64,000 nt of DNA. It comes from JBBIPA01 sp037443085 (GTDB taxonomy: Bacteria > Chloroflexota > Dehalococcoidia > GIF9 > UBA5629). Position numbers and translations under genes: made by a program. Location of the stretch: positions 1 to 64,000 of the forward strand of contig JBBIPA010000006.1 of the NCBI GenBank assembly GCA_037443085.1, written 5' to 3'. The notes under the pieces are model-generated. The model was not told the DNA's origin, made no database searches, and saw only the letters and a list, made by a program, of their open reading frames with translations. Within the stretch, counting starts at the first letter, position 1; every line of letters begins with the position of its first letter. Shown one piece after another: positions 42,176-49,772 of this stretch.

Positions 42176-42553
42176 ATGAGAGGTTGTCAATACTGCTGCT
42201 TGCGGAAATTTGGGGAAAGCCTTCTAGGGGTGAAGCTGCCCCTGACGCTGGGGCATAACAACGCTGGCTATGTAGCAGCGGTGGGTGCCGATGTCTCCGA
42301 TTTTAACAAAGGTGATGTAGTGCTAGGGCTGGCTGGCGGCATGTTGCCCTGTTCCTTCCAGTCGCTACCCTGGGAATGCGTCGTAACTAACAGCATCTGG
42401 GGCTCGTACAAAGAACTCAGGGAAGTGCAGGCACTGGCGGCTGCGGGAAAACTGAAATCCCGTGTCCAGCGCTTTCCGCTTGACAACATTAATATCGTGC
42501 TCGACAACATGAGGCGTGGCCAGATGGATGGCCAGGCGGTGATTACCCCGTAG
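42176..42553 (+). pseudogene. Zinc alcohol dehydrogenase (MDR) remnant with internal deletion
   Basis: The 125-residue frame joins two separate parts of a medium-chain zinc-dependent alcohol dehydrogenase. Residues 15-55 (LPLTLGHNNAGYVAAVGADV, then GDVVLGLAGG) come from the N-terminal GroES-like domain, with the GHE motif altered to GHN. Residues 70-125 (IWGSYKELREVQALAAAGKL through GQMDGQAVITP) are the C-terminal end. The whole Rossmann domain, about 150 residues, and the N-terminal 50 residues are missing. The frame is still open, which suggests a clean deletion. Function is not expected. Confidence 0.8.
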
Positions 42554-42558
42554 CAATC

Positions 42559-43284
42559 CTATCCCGTGCCAGCGCTGAATCTCTCGGCAATCAATTCCGC
42601 CGCCTTCTCCTGTCCCCGGGGCACAGGCACACGGACGGTATTCATCTGCATACCGGTTCTGGTGGGCATGGAATAAGTGAATGCCAGGAGCTGCTGCCCC
42701 TTGTGCTCAGCCAGCACCATCGACTCCAGCCTGGCGCCCAGACCTTTCCAGGTATGATATTGGCGGTTCAGGTAGACGGCATCTCTGGAGATGTAGGCTT
42801 CGCCCAAGCATTTCTTACTCTGGCGGTAGTTGTTCCAGGCGGCAAACCAGGCGACGAAGGCGATGAGGGCAATCAAGCCCAGCATGGCGATGAATACCCA
42901 TAGACCGGCTTCCCGGTCAAAGATAAAAAAGGCAATGCCCAGAAACAGGGCGATGCCGGCAACCACGTAGAACAGGCTCCACTTCTCCTTTCGCTCCATC
43001 TGGAACTCCTGCTCGGTATACTGCTTCCATTCTTGGGGGGTGTATGTCCAGTGGGCAAGCAGGTTTTCCACATTAAACAATCTATCCAGTGCCTTTGCCC
43101 GCCTGGCGTAAATTATGACTACGATGATGCCGATGATAGCCACGAAGAAGCTGAGGGTGGAGATGGCGAAGCCGCCGTTAAGCTCATCCATGCCGAAGAT
43201 ATGTGGGGCAAAGATGGCAAATAACGCCACTGCGGTGATGATACCCCAGATGGCAACCGTCCTGCGTTGTGGATTATCTTTCAT
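42559..43284 (-). CDS. Hypothetical four-span membrane protein
   Basis: This 241-residue protein has four hydrophobic spans in two pairs (about 12-60 and 105-155) separated by a charged cytosolic loop with WTYTPQEWKQYTEQEFQ. A soluble C-terminal domain follows (about 165-241). No family is recognised. It starts 4 bases after the stop of mscL on the same strand, so the two are translationally linked. It converges on the alcohol dehydrogenase remnant. Confidence 0.7.
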   Translation of the reverse strand: MKDNPQRRTVAIWGIITAVALFAIFAPHIFGMDELNGGFAISTLSFFVAIIGIIVVIIYARRAKALDRLFNVENLLAHWTYTPQEWKQYTEQEFQMERKEKWSLFYVVAGIALFLGIAFFIFDREAGLWVFIAMLGLIALIAFVAWFAAWNNYRQSKKCLGEAYISRDAVYLNRQYHTWKGLGARLESMVLAEHKGQQLLAFTYSMPTRTGMQMNTVRVPVPRGQEKAAELIAERFSAGTG

Positions 43285-43288
43285 GGCT

Positions 43289-43723
43289 TCAGGCTGTCTT
43301 TAGTTCGGAGGTGCAGTGGGGGCAGCGAGTCGCTTTAACAGGGATGCTGGTGAAGCAGAAGGGGCAATCTTTGTTGCTCGGTGCTGCCTCCTGCTTCTTT
43401 CTGAAACGGTTGAACACGCGAATTATTACAAACATGACGATGGCTACGATCAGGAAGTTGATGATAGTGTTAATCAACACTCCATAAGCGATGACGGCAG
43501 CCCCCGCCTTCTTCGCTTCAGCCAAAGCGGCGTAGTCTGTTCCGGACAGGTTGATAAACAGATTGGAGAAATCAACTTTGCCCAGTACCAGCCCTATCGG
43601 TGGCATTATCAGGTCGTTTACCATGGAGTTTACGATGGCGCCGAAGGCAATGCCGATGATAATACCTACTGCCATATCCAGCACATTGCCCCGCATGATG
43701 AATTCTCTGAAGTCTTTAATCAT
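43289..43723 (-). CDS. mscL: Large-conductance mechanosensitive channel MscL with zinc-ribbon tail
   Basis: This 144-residue protein is a stretch-gated channel that protects against osmotic downshock. The N-terminal FREFIMRGNVLDMAVGIIIG is the MscL signature, and the second span is IINFLIVAIVMFVIIRVFN. At the C-terminus, in place of the usual helical bundle, are CPFCFTSIPVKATRCPHC, a zinc-ribbon pair. This variant is found in some bacteria, and its purpose is unclear. GAGGAGG precedes the ATG. It is coupled to a membrane protein gene. Confidence 0.94.
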   Translation of the reverse strand: MIKDFREFIMRGNVLDMAVGIIIGIAFGAIVNSMVNDLIMPPIGLVLGKVDFSNLFINLSGTDYAALAEAKKAGAAVIAYGVLINTIINFLIVAIVMFVIIRVFNRFRKKQEAAPSNKDCPFCFTSIPVKATRCPHCTSELKTA

Positions 43724-43754
43724 AGCTGCCTCCTCGCCAGATGCTTATTATTTA

Positions 43755-44240
43755 CTATGGGTTCAGTAGCCAGATAGAGATGTTCAATATTGAGGCAAAG
43801 ATGACCCAAAGAATGTAGGGCAACATCAGTGCGCCGGCGGCTCTGGATATCTTGAAGAACTTGAGCATGGTGAGCAGTATGGCGACCCACAACAGGATGA
43901 TGACCACTACTCCCCACAGTGGTGCTTGAAAGCCGAAGAATACCACCGACCATAATGCATTTAGGACAAGCTGTACCAGGAAGATAACCAGCGCCCTGGT
44001 GACGCCTGATGTATTCAGCCCTTTGCGCCACACCAGGTAAGCCGCTATCGCCATCAGCAGGTACAGGGTTATCCAGGCAGGAGCAAACAGCCAGTTGGGT
44101 GGAGTGAACAATGGTTTATTCAACGAAGCGTACCAGGTGGGTATTGATGGGGTGGTGAAGGCGGAGCCGATAAGCCCGGCGCACTGGCAGGCGACAATGC
44201 TGGCTACCAGCTTGAGTATATCCATCGTTTTCCTGTTCAT
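43755..44240 (-). CDS. tspO: TspO/MBR-family membrane protein
   Basis: This 161-residue, five-span protein belongs to the TspO/peripheral benzodiazepine receptor family, which binds porphyrins and other hydrophobic ligands. The loop WYASLNKPLFTPPNWLFAPA is diagnostic, followed by WITLYLLMAIAAYLVW. ALWSVVFFGFQAPLWG matches the conserved fourth-span region. Length is normal. It lies 31 bases upstream of mscL on the same strand and may share a transcript. Confidence 0.93.
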   Translation of the reverse strand: MNRKTMDILKLVASIVACQCAGLIGSAFTTPSIPTWYASLNKPLFTPPNWLFAPAWITLYLLMAIAAYLVWRKGLNTSGVTRALVIFLVQLVLNALWSVVFFGFQAPLWGVVVIILLWVAILLTMLKFFKISRAAGALMLPYILWVIFASILNISIWLLNP

Positions 44241-44291
44241 GGCGCTATTGCCTCATTATAATAGCACAGCCGGAGATGTGGTGCTAGTGAC

Positions 44292-44320
44292 TTGACTGTG
44301 CTCCAGCTACTGCCTACAAT
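44292..44320 (+). promoter_or_regulatory. Sigma70-type promoter for the 44.4 kb lipoprotein
   Basis: TTGACT, a 17-base spacer and TACAAT precede the lipoprotein gene by 46 bases. The spacing is ideal and an AAAGGAGGG ribosome site follows in the leader. Confidence 0.6.
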
Positions 44321-44365
44321 AGTAGGGCTTGCACTCCCGCACTTAGCACAAAGGAGGGTCACACT

Positions 44366-44977
44366 ATGAACCGCAGCAGCTATTTGGTAGCAACGGTTTT
44401 CCTAATGTTGTGCGTGCTGCTTTTGACCAGTTGTCTCAAAATTTATACCACCGCCAGGAGCACAGAAACATCGGCTCCGGAGCCGCTCACCGCCGAATGG
44501 CAGATGACCCGCCTGAGCATCAAGCCGGCGATACCGATACCGGAGATGATTATCAACCAGTTAATCAGCGATAAAGCTACCTGGAAAATCGCTCGCCAGG
44601 GCGGTCAATTGACCATTAAGTACGACGGCAGGGATACCTGGTACAAGTCCATCATCGGGTTGAATATCCAGAAAAAGCCGACCACGGTCACTGAAAATCC
44701 CGCCAAGACATCAGCCACTTTCAGCGGCGGCGGCAGCATCAATATGGATAAGCTGCCCGCACTGCTCTCCGCCATATCTCAGCAGAAGATGGAACAGATC
44801 AGCATCAGCTTCGACGATAAGGTGCAAATCAACCTGGCCTCTCCTACCAAGATAACCGCCACCATCAGCGTTAATACCAGTGGCAAATACTATGGCGAAA
44901 CCGAGTTCGGCGGCAGTATGAAATGGAAGACCCTGCAGCAGAGCAATAGCATCACCTACGAAGGTATTAAAAAATAA
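44366..44977 (+). CDS. Hypothetical lipoprotein
   Basis: This 203-residue protein has a lipoprotein signal (VLLLTSCLKI, lipobox Cys at about 23) and then a beta-rich domain with no known family. A repeat-like segment GKYYGETEFGGSMKWKTL lies near the end. AAAGGAGGG and a good promoter precede it. It would be anchored on the outer face of the cytoplasmic membrane. A hairpin follows the gene before dtd. Confidence 0.75.
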   Translation: MNRSSYLVATVFLMLCVLLLTSCLKIYTTARSTETSAPEPLTAEWQMTRLSIKPAIPIPEMIINQLISDKATWKIARQGGQLTIKYDGRDTWYKSIIGLNIQKKPTTVTENPAKTSATFSGGGSINMDKLPALLSAISQQKMEQISISFDDKVQINLASPTKITATISVNTSGKYYGETEFGGSMKWKTLQQSNSITYEGIKK

Positions 44978-44981
44978 AAAC

Positions 44982-45016
44982 TTGCGGGTCACCCAATTTA
45001 ATCGGGGTGACCGCAA
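44982..45016. repeat. GTCACCC/GGGTGAC hairpin
   Basis: TTGCGGGTCACCC pairs with GGGGTGACCGCAA around a 9-base AT-rich loop. On the minus strand it is followed by a T-rich run. It lies between the lipoprotein and dtd genes. Related arms occur at 46506-46512 and 49654-49679. Confidence 0.6.
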
Positions 45017-45037
45017 AAGAGTCAATCAGGGTATTTT

Positions 45038-45490
45038 ATGAAAGCGCTGGTGCAGCGGGTAAGCCAGGCCTCGGTGACGGTGGATGGTGAGGTGGTGGGG
45101 CGAATCGGCAAGGGATTAGTGGTCCTGGTTGGCGTGGCCGCTGAGGATACTGAAAAAGATGTCCACTACCTGGCTGATAAGGTAGCACAGCTACGTATTT
45201 TTGCTGATGATGACGGCAAATTTAATATCTCGGCGCTGGACATTGGCGGTGAGATGTTGCTCATCAGCCAGTTTACCCTGCTGGCGGACACCCGCAAGGG
45301 GCGCCGCCCCAGCTTCACTGAAGCCGCTCCTCTGCAGCAGGCAGAGTTGCTGTTCACCCTATTTATCGAACGCATGCGCAGCACCGGACTGAAAGTAGAG
45401 ACCGGTCGCTTCCAGCAGCATATGCTGGTGGAAATCCGTAACGACGGCCCGGTCACCATCATGCTGGACAGCCGGGAAAAACTGGGATAG
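45038..45490 (+). CDS. dtd: D-aminoacyl-tRNA deacylase
   Basis: This 150-residue enzyme hydrolyses D-amino acids wrongly attached to tRNA. MKALVQRVSQASVTVDG is the standard start, SQFTLLADTRKGRRPSF is the active-site region with the SQFT motif, and NDGPVTIMLD has the cross-subunit Gly-Pro motif. Length matches bacterial DTD1; archaea normally use an unrelated enzyme. It is preceded by a hairpin and followed by a lipoprotein gene. Confidence 0.95.
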   Translation: MKALVQRVSQASVTVDGEVVGRIGKGLVVLVGVAAEDTEKDVHYLADKVAQLRIFADDDGKFNISALDIGGEMLLISQFTLLADTRKGRRPSFTEAAPLQQAELLFTLFIERMRSTGLKVETGRFQQHMLVEIRNDGPVTIMLDSREKLG

Positions 45491-45576
45491 CCTATTTAAT
45501 GACTGCACCAAAAAACTGTTACAATTATCAGCGGCACGCAGTAGTGCTGGCAGCTACTGATTAGAAAGGTGGATAC

Positions 45577-46437
45577 ATGAACAAGGTTATCTTAGGTGCT
45601 CTGGCTCTGCTGCTGGTGTTTTCTATTGCCTGCATTCGTATTGCTCCTTCCGGCGGAGGCTCTGACACCAAAGGCAAGCCGCCGGCGGCAAACCAGCAGC
45701 CAGTTGCCTATATTGATGCCATGCCACCGGCGACAGTCATGGCGGGCACTTCGTTGATCTTCACCGGTCGTGGCACCGATGCTGATGGGACTATTATCGG
45801 CTATGAATGGCGGTCGAGCCTGGATGGCATGCTGAGTACGGTAGCCAGCTTCAACACCTCATCGCTTTCCGTGGGAACGCACACTATCACCTTCAAAGTC
45901 CTCGATAATGGTAATTCATGGTCAGCGGTGGTAAGCACCGCGATTACTGTCACACCCAGGGTAGCCAAGCCGGTGATAAACTCATTCACCGCCGCTCCGC
46001 CATCCATTATCCGGGGCCATGCCTCGCTGCTAAGCTGGAACGTCGCCGGCGCCAAGACTGTGTTTATAGACAACGGCGTGGGACCGGTGTCTCCCTTTGA
46101 CACCAAGACCGTGTACCCTGCTGCTAATACAGTGTACACGCTGACCGCTACCAACGAGGCAGGCAGTGTCACTGCTGTTGCTTCTGTCCAGGTTACTATA
46201 ACACCAGCCACCGGCAACCCGGTAGTCAGCTTCACCGCTCAGCATCTGGGGGGTGCTTCTTGGCAGCTAAACTGGAATGTAACCAATGCTAACAAGATTG
46301 TTATTGAGCCTATAGTAGGTACTGTGGGTCCCAGTGGCAACATTGTCGTCACTGTGACGGGAAAACAGACCTTCCGGCTGACAGCCACCAATGACTGGGG
46401 ATGGGCTTACTGGGACGTCACCGTGATCTCCCCATAA
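45577..46437 (+). CDS. Ig/PKD-like surface lipoprotein
   Basis: This 286-residue lipoprotein has a signal ending in VFSIACIRI and a Gly/Ser linker. Three beta-sandwich domains follow: a PKD-like domain (about 45-125, with GRGTDADGTIIGYEWRSS) and two repeats of about 75 residues (about 130-210 and 215-285) that share LSWNV/LNWNVTNA and TYxLTATN motifs. A binding or adhesion role on the cell surface is likely. AAAGGTGG precedes the ATG. Confidence 0.8.
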   Translation: MNKVILGALALLLVFSIACIRIAPSGGGSDTKGKPPAANQQPVAYIDAMPPATVMAGTSLIFTGRGTDADGTIIGYEWRSSLDGMLSTVASFNTSSLSVGTHTITFKVLDNGNSWSAVVSTAITVTPRVAKPVINSFTAAPPSIIRGHASLLSWNVAGAKTVFIDNGVGPVSPFDTKTVYPAANTVYTLTATNEAGSVTAVASVQVTITPATGNPVVSFTAQHLGGASWQLNWNVTNANKIVIEPIVGTVGPSGNIVVTVTGKQTFRLTATNDWGWAYWDVTVISP

Positions 46438-46454
46438 GTGCAGCAGAAATGCAG

Positions 46455-46525
46455 GGACAGACCTAAAGGTCTGTCCGTCCGCCGAAGGCGGATCTAAGTG
46501 CGAGGGTCACCCCGATTGTATCGGG
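46455..46525. terminator. Three consecutive hairpins between convergent genes
   Basis: GGACAGACC-TAAA-GGTCTGTCC (46455-46476), TCCGCC-GAA-GGCGGA (46478-46492) and CCCGA-TTGTA-TCGGG (46511-46525) follow one another. They lie between the lipoprotein (+) and the pyruvate-kinase-C-like gene (-). They probably end transcription in both directions or form a small interspersed element. No long T-run is present. Confidence 0.5.
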
Positions 46526-46556
46526 ATGCCTCCTAAAAGTTACTCGCCGCTCACGA

Positions 46557-47141
46557 TTAAAGGCGTGGCTTGCACACTATTTCTTTCACTTTGAGGTCGA
46601 AGAAGCGATGCGCCGGTTCCGCTTTGATGACGGCTGCGGTATCAGCTCCGCCGCTCCGTCCAACGCCGGCAACAGCCATAACCTCTTCATCAGTCCGTAT
46701 CATGCCGGCATCGGCAGCCATGACGGCGATTTCACAGGCTACTTTCATGCCCTGTCCGAAAACACGCAGTGTGCTGGCCACAATGTCTCCCACCACGTAC
46801 GTCGCCGGTGCTTGCACCACATCACCCTGCCGCATTGACCGGGAGAGGCCGCCAAAGGCATGCGCCGCGGTAATCACCGGAATCTTATGTTTTTCCATTA
46901 TCTTCATATTGTCCTCGGTGAATTCCTGCACATTGGCTTCTCTGAAGCCAGTGCTATGCCGCACTATGATCAGGTTCATTCCTTTGAAAACGTCTATCGC
47001 TTTCACCGCGGTTCTCCCGGTGGTGGAGGCCACCAGAATGGTCTTGATGCCCAGTTGCTGTGCGCGCTCCCTGGCCAGCTTCAGCGTCTGGTCAGTGTTT
47101 TCCGCGCCGGGGTTGTCAAAGTAGACTGCTTTTGCTTCCAT
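46557..47141 (-). CDS. Pyruvate kinase C-terminal (alpha/beta) domain protein
   Basis: This 194-residue protein is a stand-alone version of the pyruvate kinase C-terminal domain, without the catalytic barrel. NTDQTLKLARERAQQLGI opens the domain and LVASTTGRTAVKA is the nucleotide/phosphate-like loop. The rest includes MNLIIVRHSTGFREAN and an MAADAGMI helix. Such proteins are common in anaerobes and archaea and have no proven function. AGGAGG precedes the ATG. Confidence 0.85.
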   Translation of the reverse strand: MEAKAVYFDNPGAENTDQTLKLARERAQQLGIKTILVASTTGRTAVKAIDVFKGMNLIIVRHSTGFREANVQEFTEDNMKIMEKHKIPVITAAHAFGGLSRSMRQGDVVQAPATYVVGDIVASTLRVFGQGMKVACEIAVMAADAGMIRTDEEVMAVAGVGRSGGADTAAVIKAEPAHRFFDLKVKEIVCKPRL

Positions 47142-47225
47142 TATCGTGTAGTCCTCCTGTTGCAGTTAATATACTGGCAAATACTATACCACAAAAAACA
47201 TCATGCCTCTAGCCTCGATTGTTCT

Positions 47226-47420
47226 CTATTTCTTCCGGTACCTGAGGAACAGCTCAATGAAAACGATGTTCAGCAGAATGGAGAGGACGGCAGGTATGGC
47301 AATAATCCATAAGTTCTGGGATATATCAATGTTAAAATACTGGCAGATAAACAGGACGATAAAGGTTAATATCATGCCCAATGCCACACAGCCAACTGCC
47401 AGGTAAATATAAATAGACAT
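47226..47420 (-). CDS. 64-residue two-span membrane protein
   Basis: This small protein has two hydrophobic helices (VGCVALGMILTFIVLFI and WIIAIPAVLSILLNIVFIEL) and a basic end, RYRKK. AAGGAAG lies before the ATG. It is between the pyruvate-kinase-C-like gene and an MFS gene on the same strand. No family is recognised. Confidence 0.55.
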   Translation of the reverse strand: MSIYIYLAVGCVALGMILTFIVLFICQYFNIDISQNLWIIAIPAVLSILLNIVFIELFLRYRKK

Positions 47421-47488
47421 CGTCTTCCTTATCCCTGCCGCTTGCTTTAATGGATGGAACTATTCTAGCAGGTCTGCGGGGTGGGTGC

Positions 47489-48877
47489 TTATTCCTGCCG
47501 GGAAACCACCTTGCCTCTGGCTGCAGAGGCTACAATGCCGCATACGCAAAAGCCAGCATAGATGAGCAGTGCCATTCTGATGCTGTTCACGAAAGCTGCG
47601 TAGTATTCAGGCGTTATCTGCGCTGTGCCCATATACAGTGAAAACAGCAGCATGAGTATCCCCATGCTGAATGCCATGCCCACGTTCCTGGTGGCCATTT
47701 CCAGCGCTGAACCTACCCCGTAATACTTTCTCTCTACGGAACCCATGATAGCATTGGTATTGGGTGCTGCAAAAAATGCCAGCCCCGCACCCAGCAACAC
47801 CAAGCTGACGATGATAAATAGCAAGGCGGTATTCGCTGTGGCAGTGGCAGCGAACAGTATTAACAGCCCGACCAGCGCCGTCGCCACGCCAGCGGTGACA
47901 ATTAGCCGGGGTTGAACCCTGTCAGAAAGTCTGCCGGCGACCGGGGAAAGAGCTGCCTGGACCACGGGCTGCGCCAGAATTATTAAACCGGCATTCTGCG
48001 GGCTGAATCCTTTGACATACTGCAGGTAGAGGCTCAAAATGATGGCTATGGAGAATATCGCCAGATAGAACAGCATCTGCGCCAGGTTGGAAAAGGCAAA
48101 CATCCTGTTTTTGGTGAGCAACTGGATGTTAAACATGGGACTGGCTGCCTTGCGTTCCCAGGCGACGAATGCCGCCAGCCCGATGATGCCGATGACAATC
48201 ATCCCTATGCCGGTGGCGGCTGGCAGCAGGGAAAATCCGTACATCAGGCAGAACAGCATAGCGGCAAACAGCAGCGCGCCGGCTATATCGAATTTTTCCC
48301 CCTGTGCCTCCCGCCATTCTGTGCGAACCCTGGCCAATAACAGCACCAGCGCCGGTAGCTGTAATGCCGCAAACAGGAAGAAAATGCTTCTCCAGCCAAA
48401 ATTTTGTGTCAGTATTCCGCCAATAACCGGCCCGAGTGAAATGCCTGAATAGACCGCAGCTACATTGATACCCAGCACCCTGCCTCTTTCCGCCGGCAGA
48501 TACGAGGAAATGAGCATGGCGACACTGGTGCTGTAGAGCATGGACATGCCGATTCCCTGCAATACCCGCAGGGAAATAAGCATGAGAAACGAGGTGGCGA
48601 ATGCTGATAACAGGGTGGATACTACGGCAATGCTCAATCCCAGGGTGAATATCTTCTTTCGCCCCCAGATATCGCCGAGCCGCCCAAAGGGAAGCACGAA
48701 CACCGCCATGGCCAGGCTAAATGATTGCGCTATCCAGCTTAATTCAACTGCGTTCATGGACAGTTCTTTGCCCATTGCCGGCAGGGCAATGGTGACGGCA
48801 CTCAGCATCACCGGGCCGGCGAAGGAGGTCAGCACTGCGATGATCAAGAGGTAATGTTTTTCTTGGGTATCTGCCAT
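47489..48877 (-). CDS. MFS drug-efflux-type transporter (DHA2/EmrB-like)
   Basis: This 462-residue protein has about 14 hydrophobic spans. The first loop carries SLAMAVFVLPFGRLGDIWGRKK, whose GRLGDIWGRKK part is the MFS loop 2-3 motif. RVLQGIGMSM and the ISLGPVIGG segment with its Pro-Gly match motif C of proton-coupled drug exporters. Export of a hydrophobic compound by proton antiport is expected. The upstream region holds a cluster of hairpins. Confidence 0.88.
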   Translation of the reverse strand: MADTQEKHYLLIIAVLTSFAGPVMLSAVTIALPAMGKELSMNAVELSWIAQSFSLAMAVFVLPFGRLGDIWGRKKIFTLGLSIAVVSTLLSAFATSFLMLISLRVLQGIGMSMLYSTSVAMLISSYLPAERGRVLGINVAAVYSGISLGPVIGGILTQNFGWRSIFFLFAALQLPALVLLLARVRTEWREAQGEKFDIAGALLFAAMLFCLMYGFSLLPAATGIGMIVIGIIGLAAFVAWERKAASPMFNIQLLTKNRMFAFSNLAQMLFYLAIFSIAIILSLYLQYVKGFSPQNAGLIILAQPVVQAALSPVAGRLSDRVQPRLIVTAGVATALVGLLILFAATATANTALLFIIVSLVLLGAGLAFFAAPNTNAIMGSVERKYYGVGSALEMATRNVGMAFSMGILMLLFSLYMGTAQITPEYYAAFVNSIRMALLIYAGFCVCGIVASAARGKVVSRQE

Positions 48878-48954
48878 TGAAGTCCTGTTTTATCCACGGG
48901 ATATTTTAATGCGTAAGCTATGAAGAGCTGGCAAGCATATATTTTAGTCTACCG

Positions 48955-49113
48955 GCAGGTTTTAATCTTCATAGAGATTCCACCGCAACTCCATAAAACC
49001 TGCACATTGGCATGTTACTATGTAAGTAGCAAACAGGAGTTCCGGCAAAACTCCTCATCGTCCCTCCATGAAGGAAAGGGCAGGTTGTGGGATAACCTGC
49101 CCTTTCCTTTTTT
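48955..49113 (+). ncRNA. Candidate structured RNA with four hairpins and an intrinsic terminator
   Basis: Read on the plus strand this 159-base stretch folds into GCAGGTTTTA paired with TAAAACCTGC (48955-49003, enclosing an AATCT/AGATT hairpin), a GTTACT/AGTAGC hairpin (49014-49030), AGGAGTT/AACTCCT (49035-49055) and the terminator at 49073-49113. No protein frame on the plus strand precedes the terminator, so a free-standing small RNA is plausible. It is antisense to the leader of the MFS gene. No known RNA family is recognised; a minus-strand leader role is the alternative. Confidence 0.4.
49073..49113 (+). terminator. Strong intrinsic terminator
   Basis: A perfect 14-bp stem (49073-49086 with 49094-49107; GGAAAGGGCAGGTT arms), a 7-base loop and six T residues give a textbook plus-strand intrinsic terminator. 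On the minus strand it could also serve as the end of the DUF3096 gene, though without a T-run. Confidence 0.85.
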
Positions 49114-49123
49114 ATGTTCCCGC

Positions 49124-49555
49124 CTAGAACCAGCCAAAATGTTTGGCAATAGCCACAATACCCTGGATAATCAGCCAGATGCCCACCAGAGCATTCAGTA
49201 TGCCCGGGTTCACCATCACGATAATGCCGAAGACGAGGCTAATGATGCCCACGATGAGCGGCACTATGAGAAAGCCCATGGTGAAAATGAACAGCAATCC
49301 CACGATGATAAGGTAAATCCCCACCAGGTAATTGAGTATCCTGGGGAAGATCATCACCACGATACCGAAAATAAGGGAGACGATGCCTACAAACAAACTG
49401 CCGCCTAAAATTCCGGCAATGCCGCTCAGGATGAGCGCTATGCCAATAAGATAGTTGAGGATGCGTGGAAAAATGAGGATAATGATGCCGAAGACGAGAG
49501 CAATAATGCCTCCAATCAAGCCAGCAACCGATAATCCTAAACCTGGTAACGGCAT
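49124..49555 (-). CDS. DUF3096/DUF308-like membrane protein with internal repeats
   Basis: This 143-residue, very hydrophobic protein is made of about three copies of one unit of some 38 residues. Each unit has a (L/I)VFGIIxxIxP-x-ILNxLxGI pattern (IFPRILNYLIGIALI, IFPRILNYLVGIYLI, VNPGILNALVGIWLI). It fits small membrane families such as DUF3096 or DUF308, whose function is unknown. GAAAGGAGGT lies before the ATG. Confidence 0.8.
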   Translation of the reverse strand: MPLPGLGLSVAGLIGGIIALVFGIIILIFPRILNYLIGIALILSGIAGILGGSLFVGIVSLIFGIVVMIFPRILNYLVGIYLIIVGLLFIFTMGFLIVPLIVGIISLVFGIIVMVNPGILNALVGIWLIIQGIVAIAKHFGWF

Positions 49556-49653
49556 GGTCTGCTACCTCCTTTCAACAATGCTGCTATCATGCCATAGATG
49601 ATGTGGCAGGCGCAACTGAGAGGTTGTCTTTCCTGCGGCAGCAGCTAAAAGCG

Positions 49654-49679
49654 GTCACCCCGCCGAAATCGAGGGTGAC
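49654..49679. repeat. GTCACCC/GGGTGAC hairpin, second copy
   Basis: GTCACCC (49654-49660) and GGGTGAC (49673-49679) form a 7-bp stem around a 12-base loop. It lies in the gap between the DUF3096-like and sulfite-oxidase-like genes. It shares arms with the element at 44982-45016. Confidence 0.5.
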
Positions 49680-49772
49680 ACGTAAGAGAAAGCAATCTGC
49701 GTAGGGACGATTCATGAATCATCTCTGCGTGCCAGTAGCCTGCATTGGGTTTGAACTATCATACACCCGCTG

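Noticed and set aside
46455..46525. Riboswitch or tRNA-like RNA between the convergent genes
   Set aside because: The three hairpins are simple, independent stem-loops between convergent genes, and there is no downstream gene to regulate.
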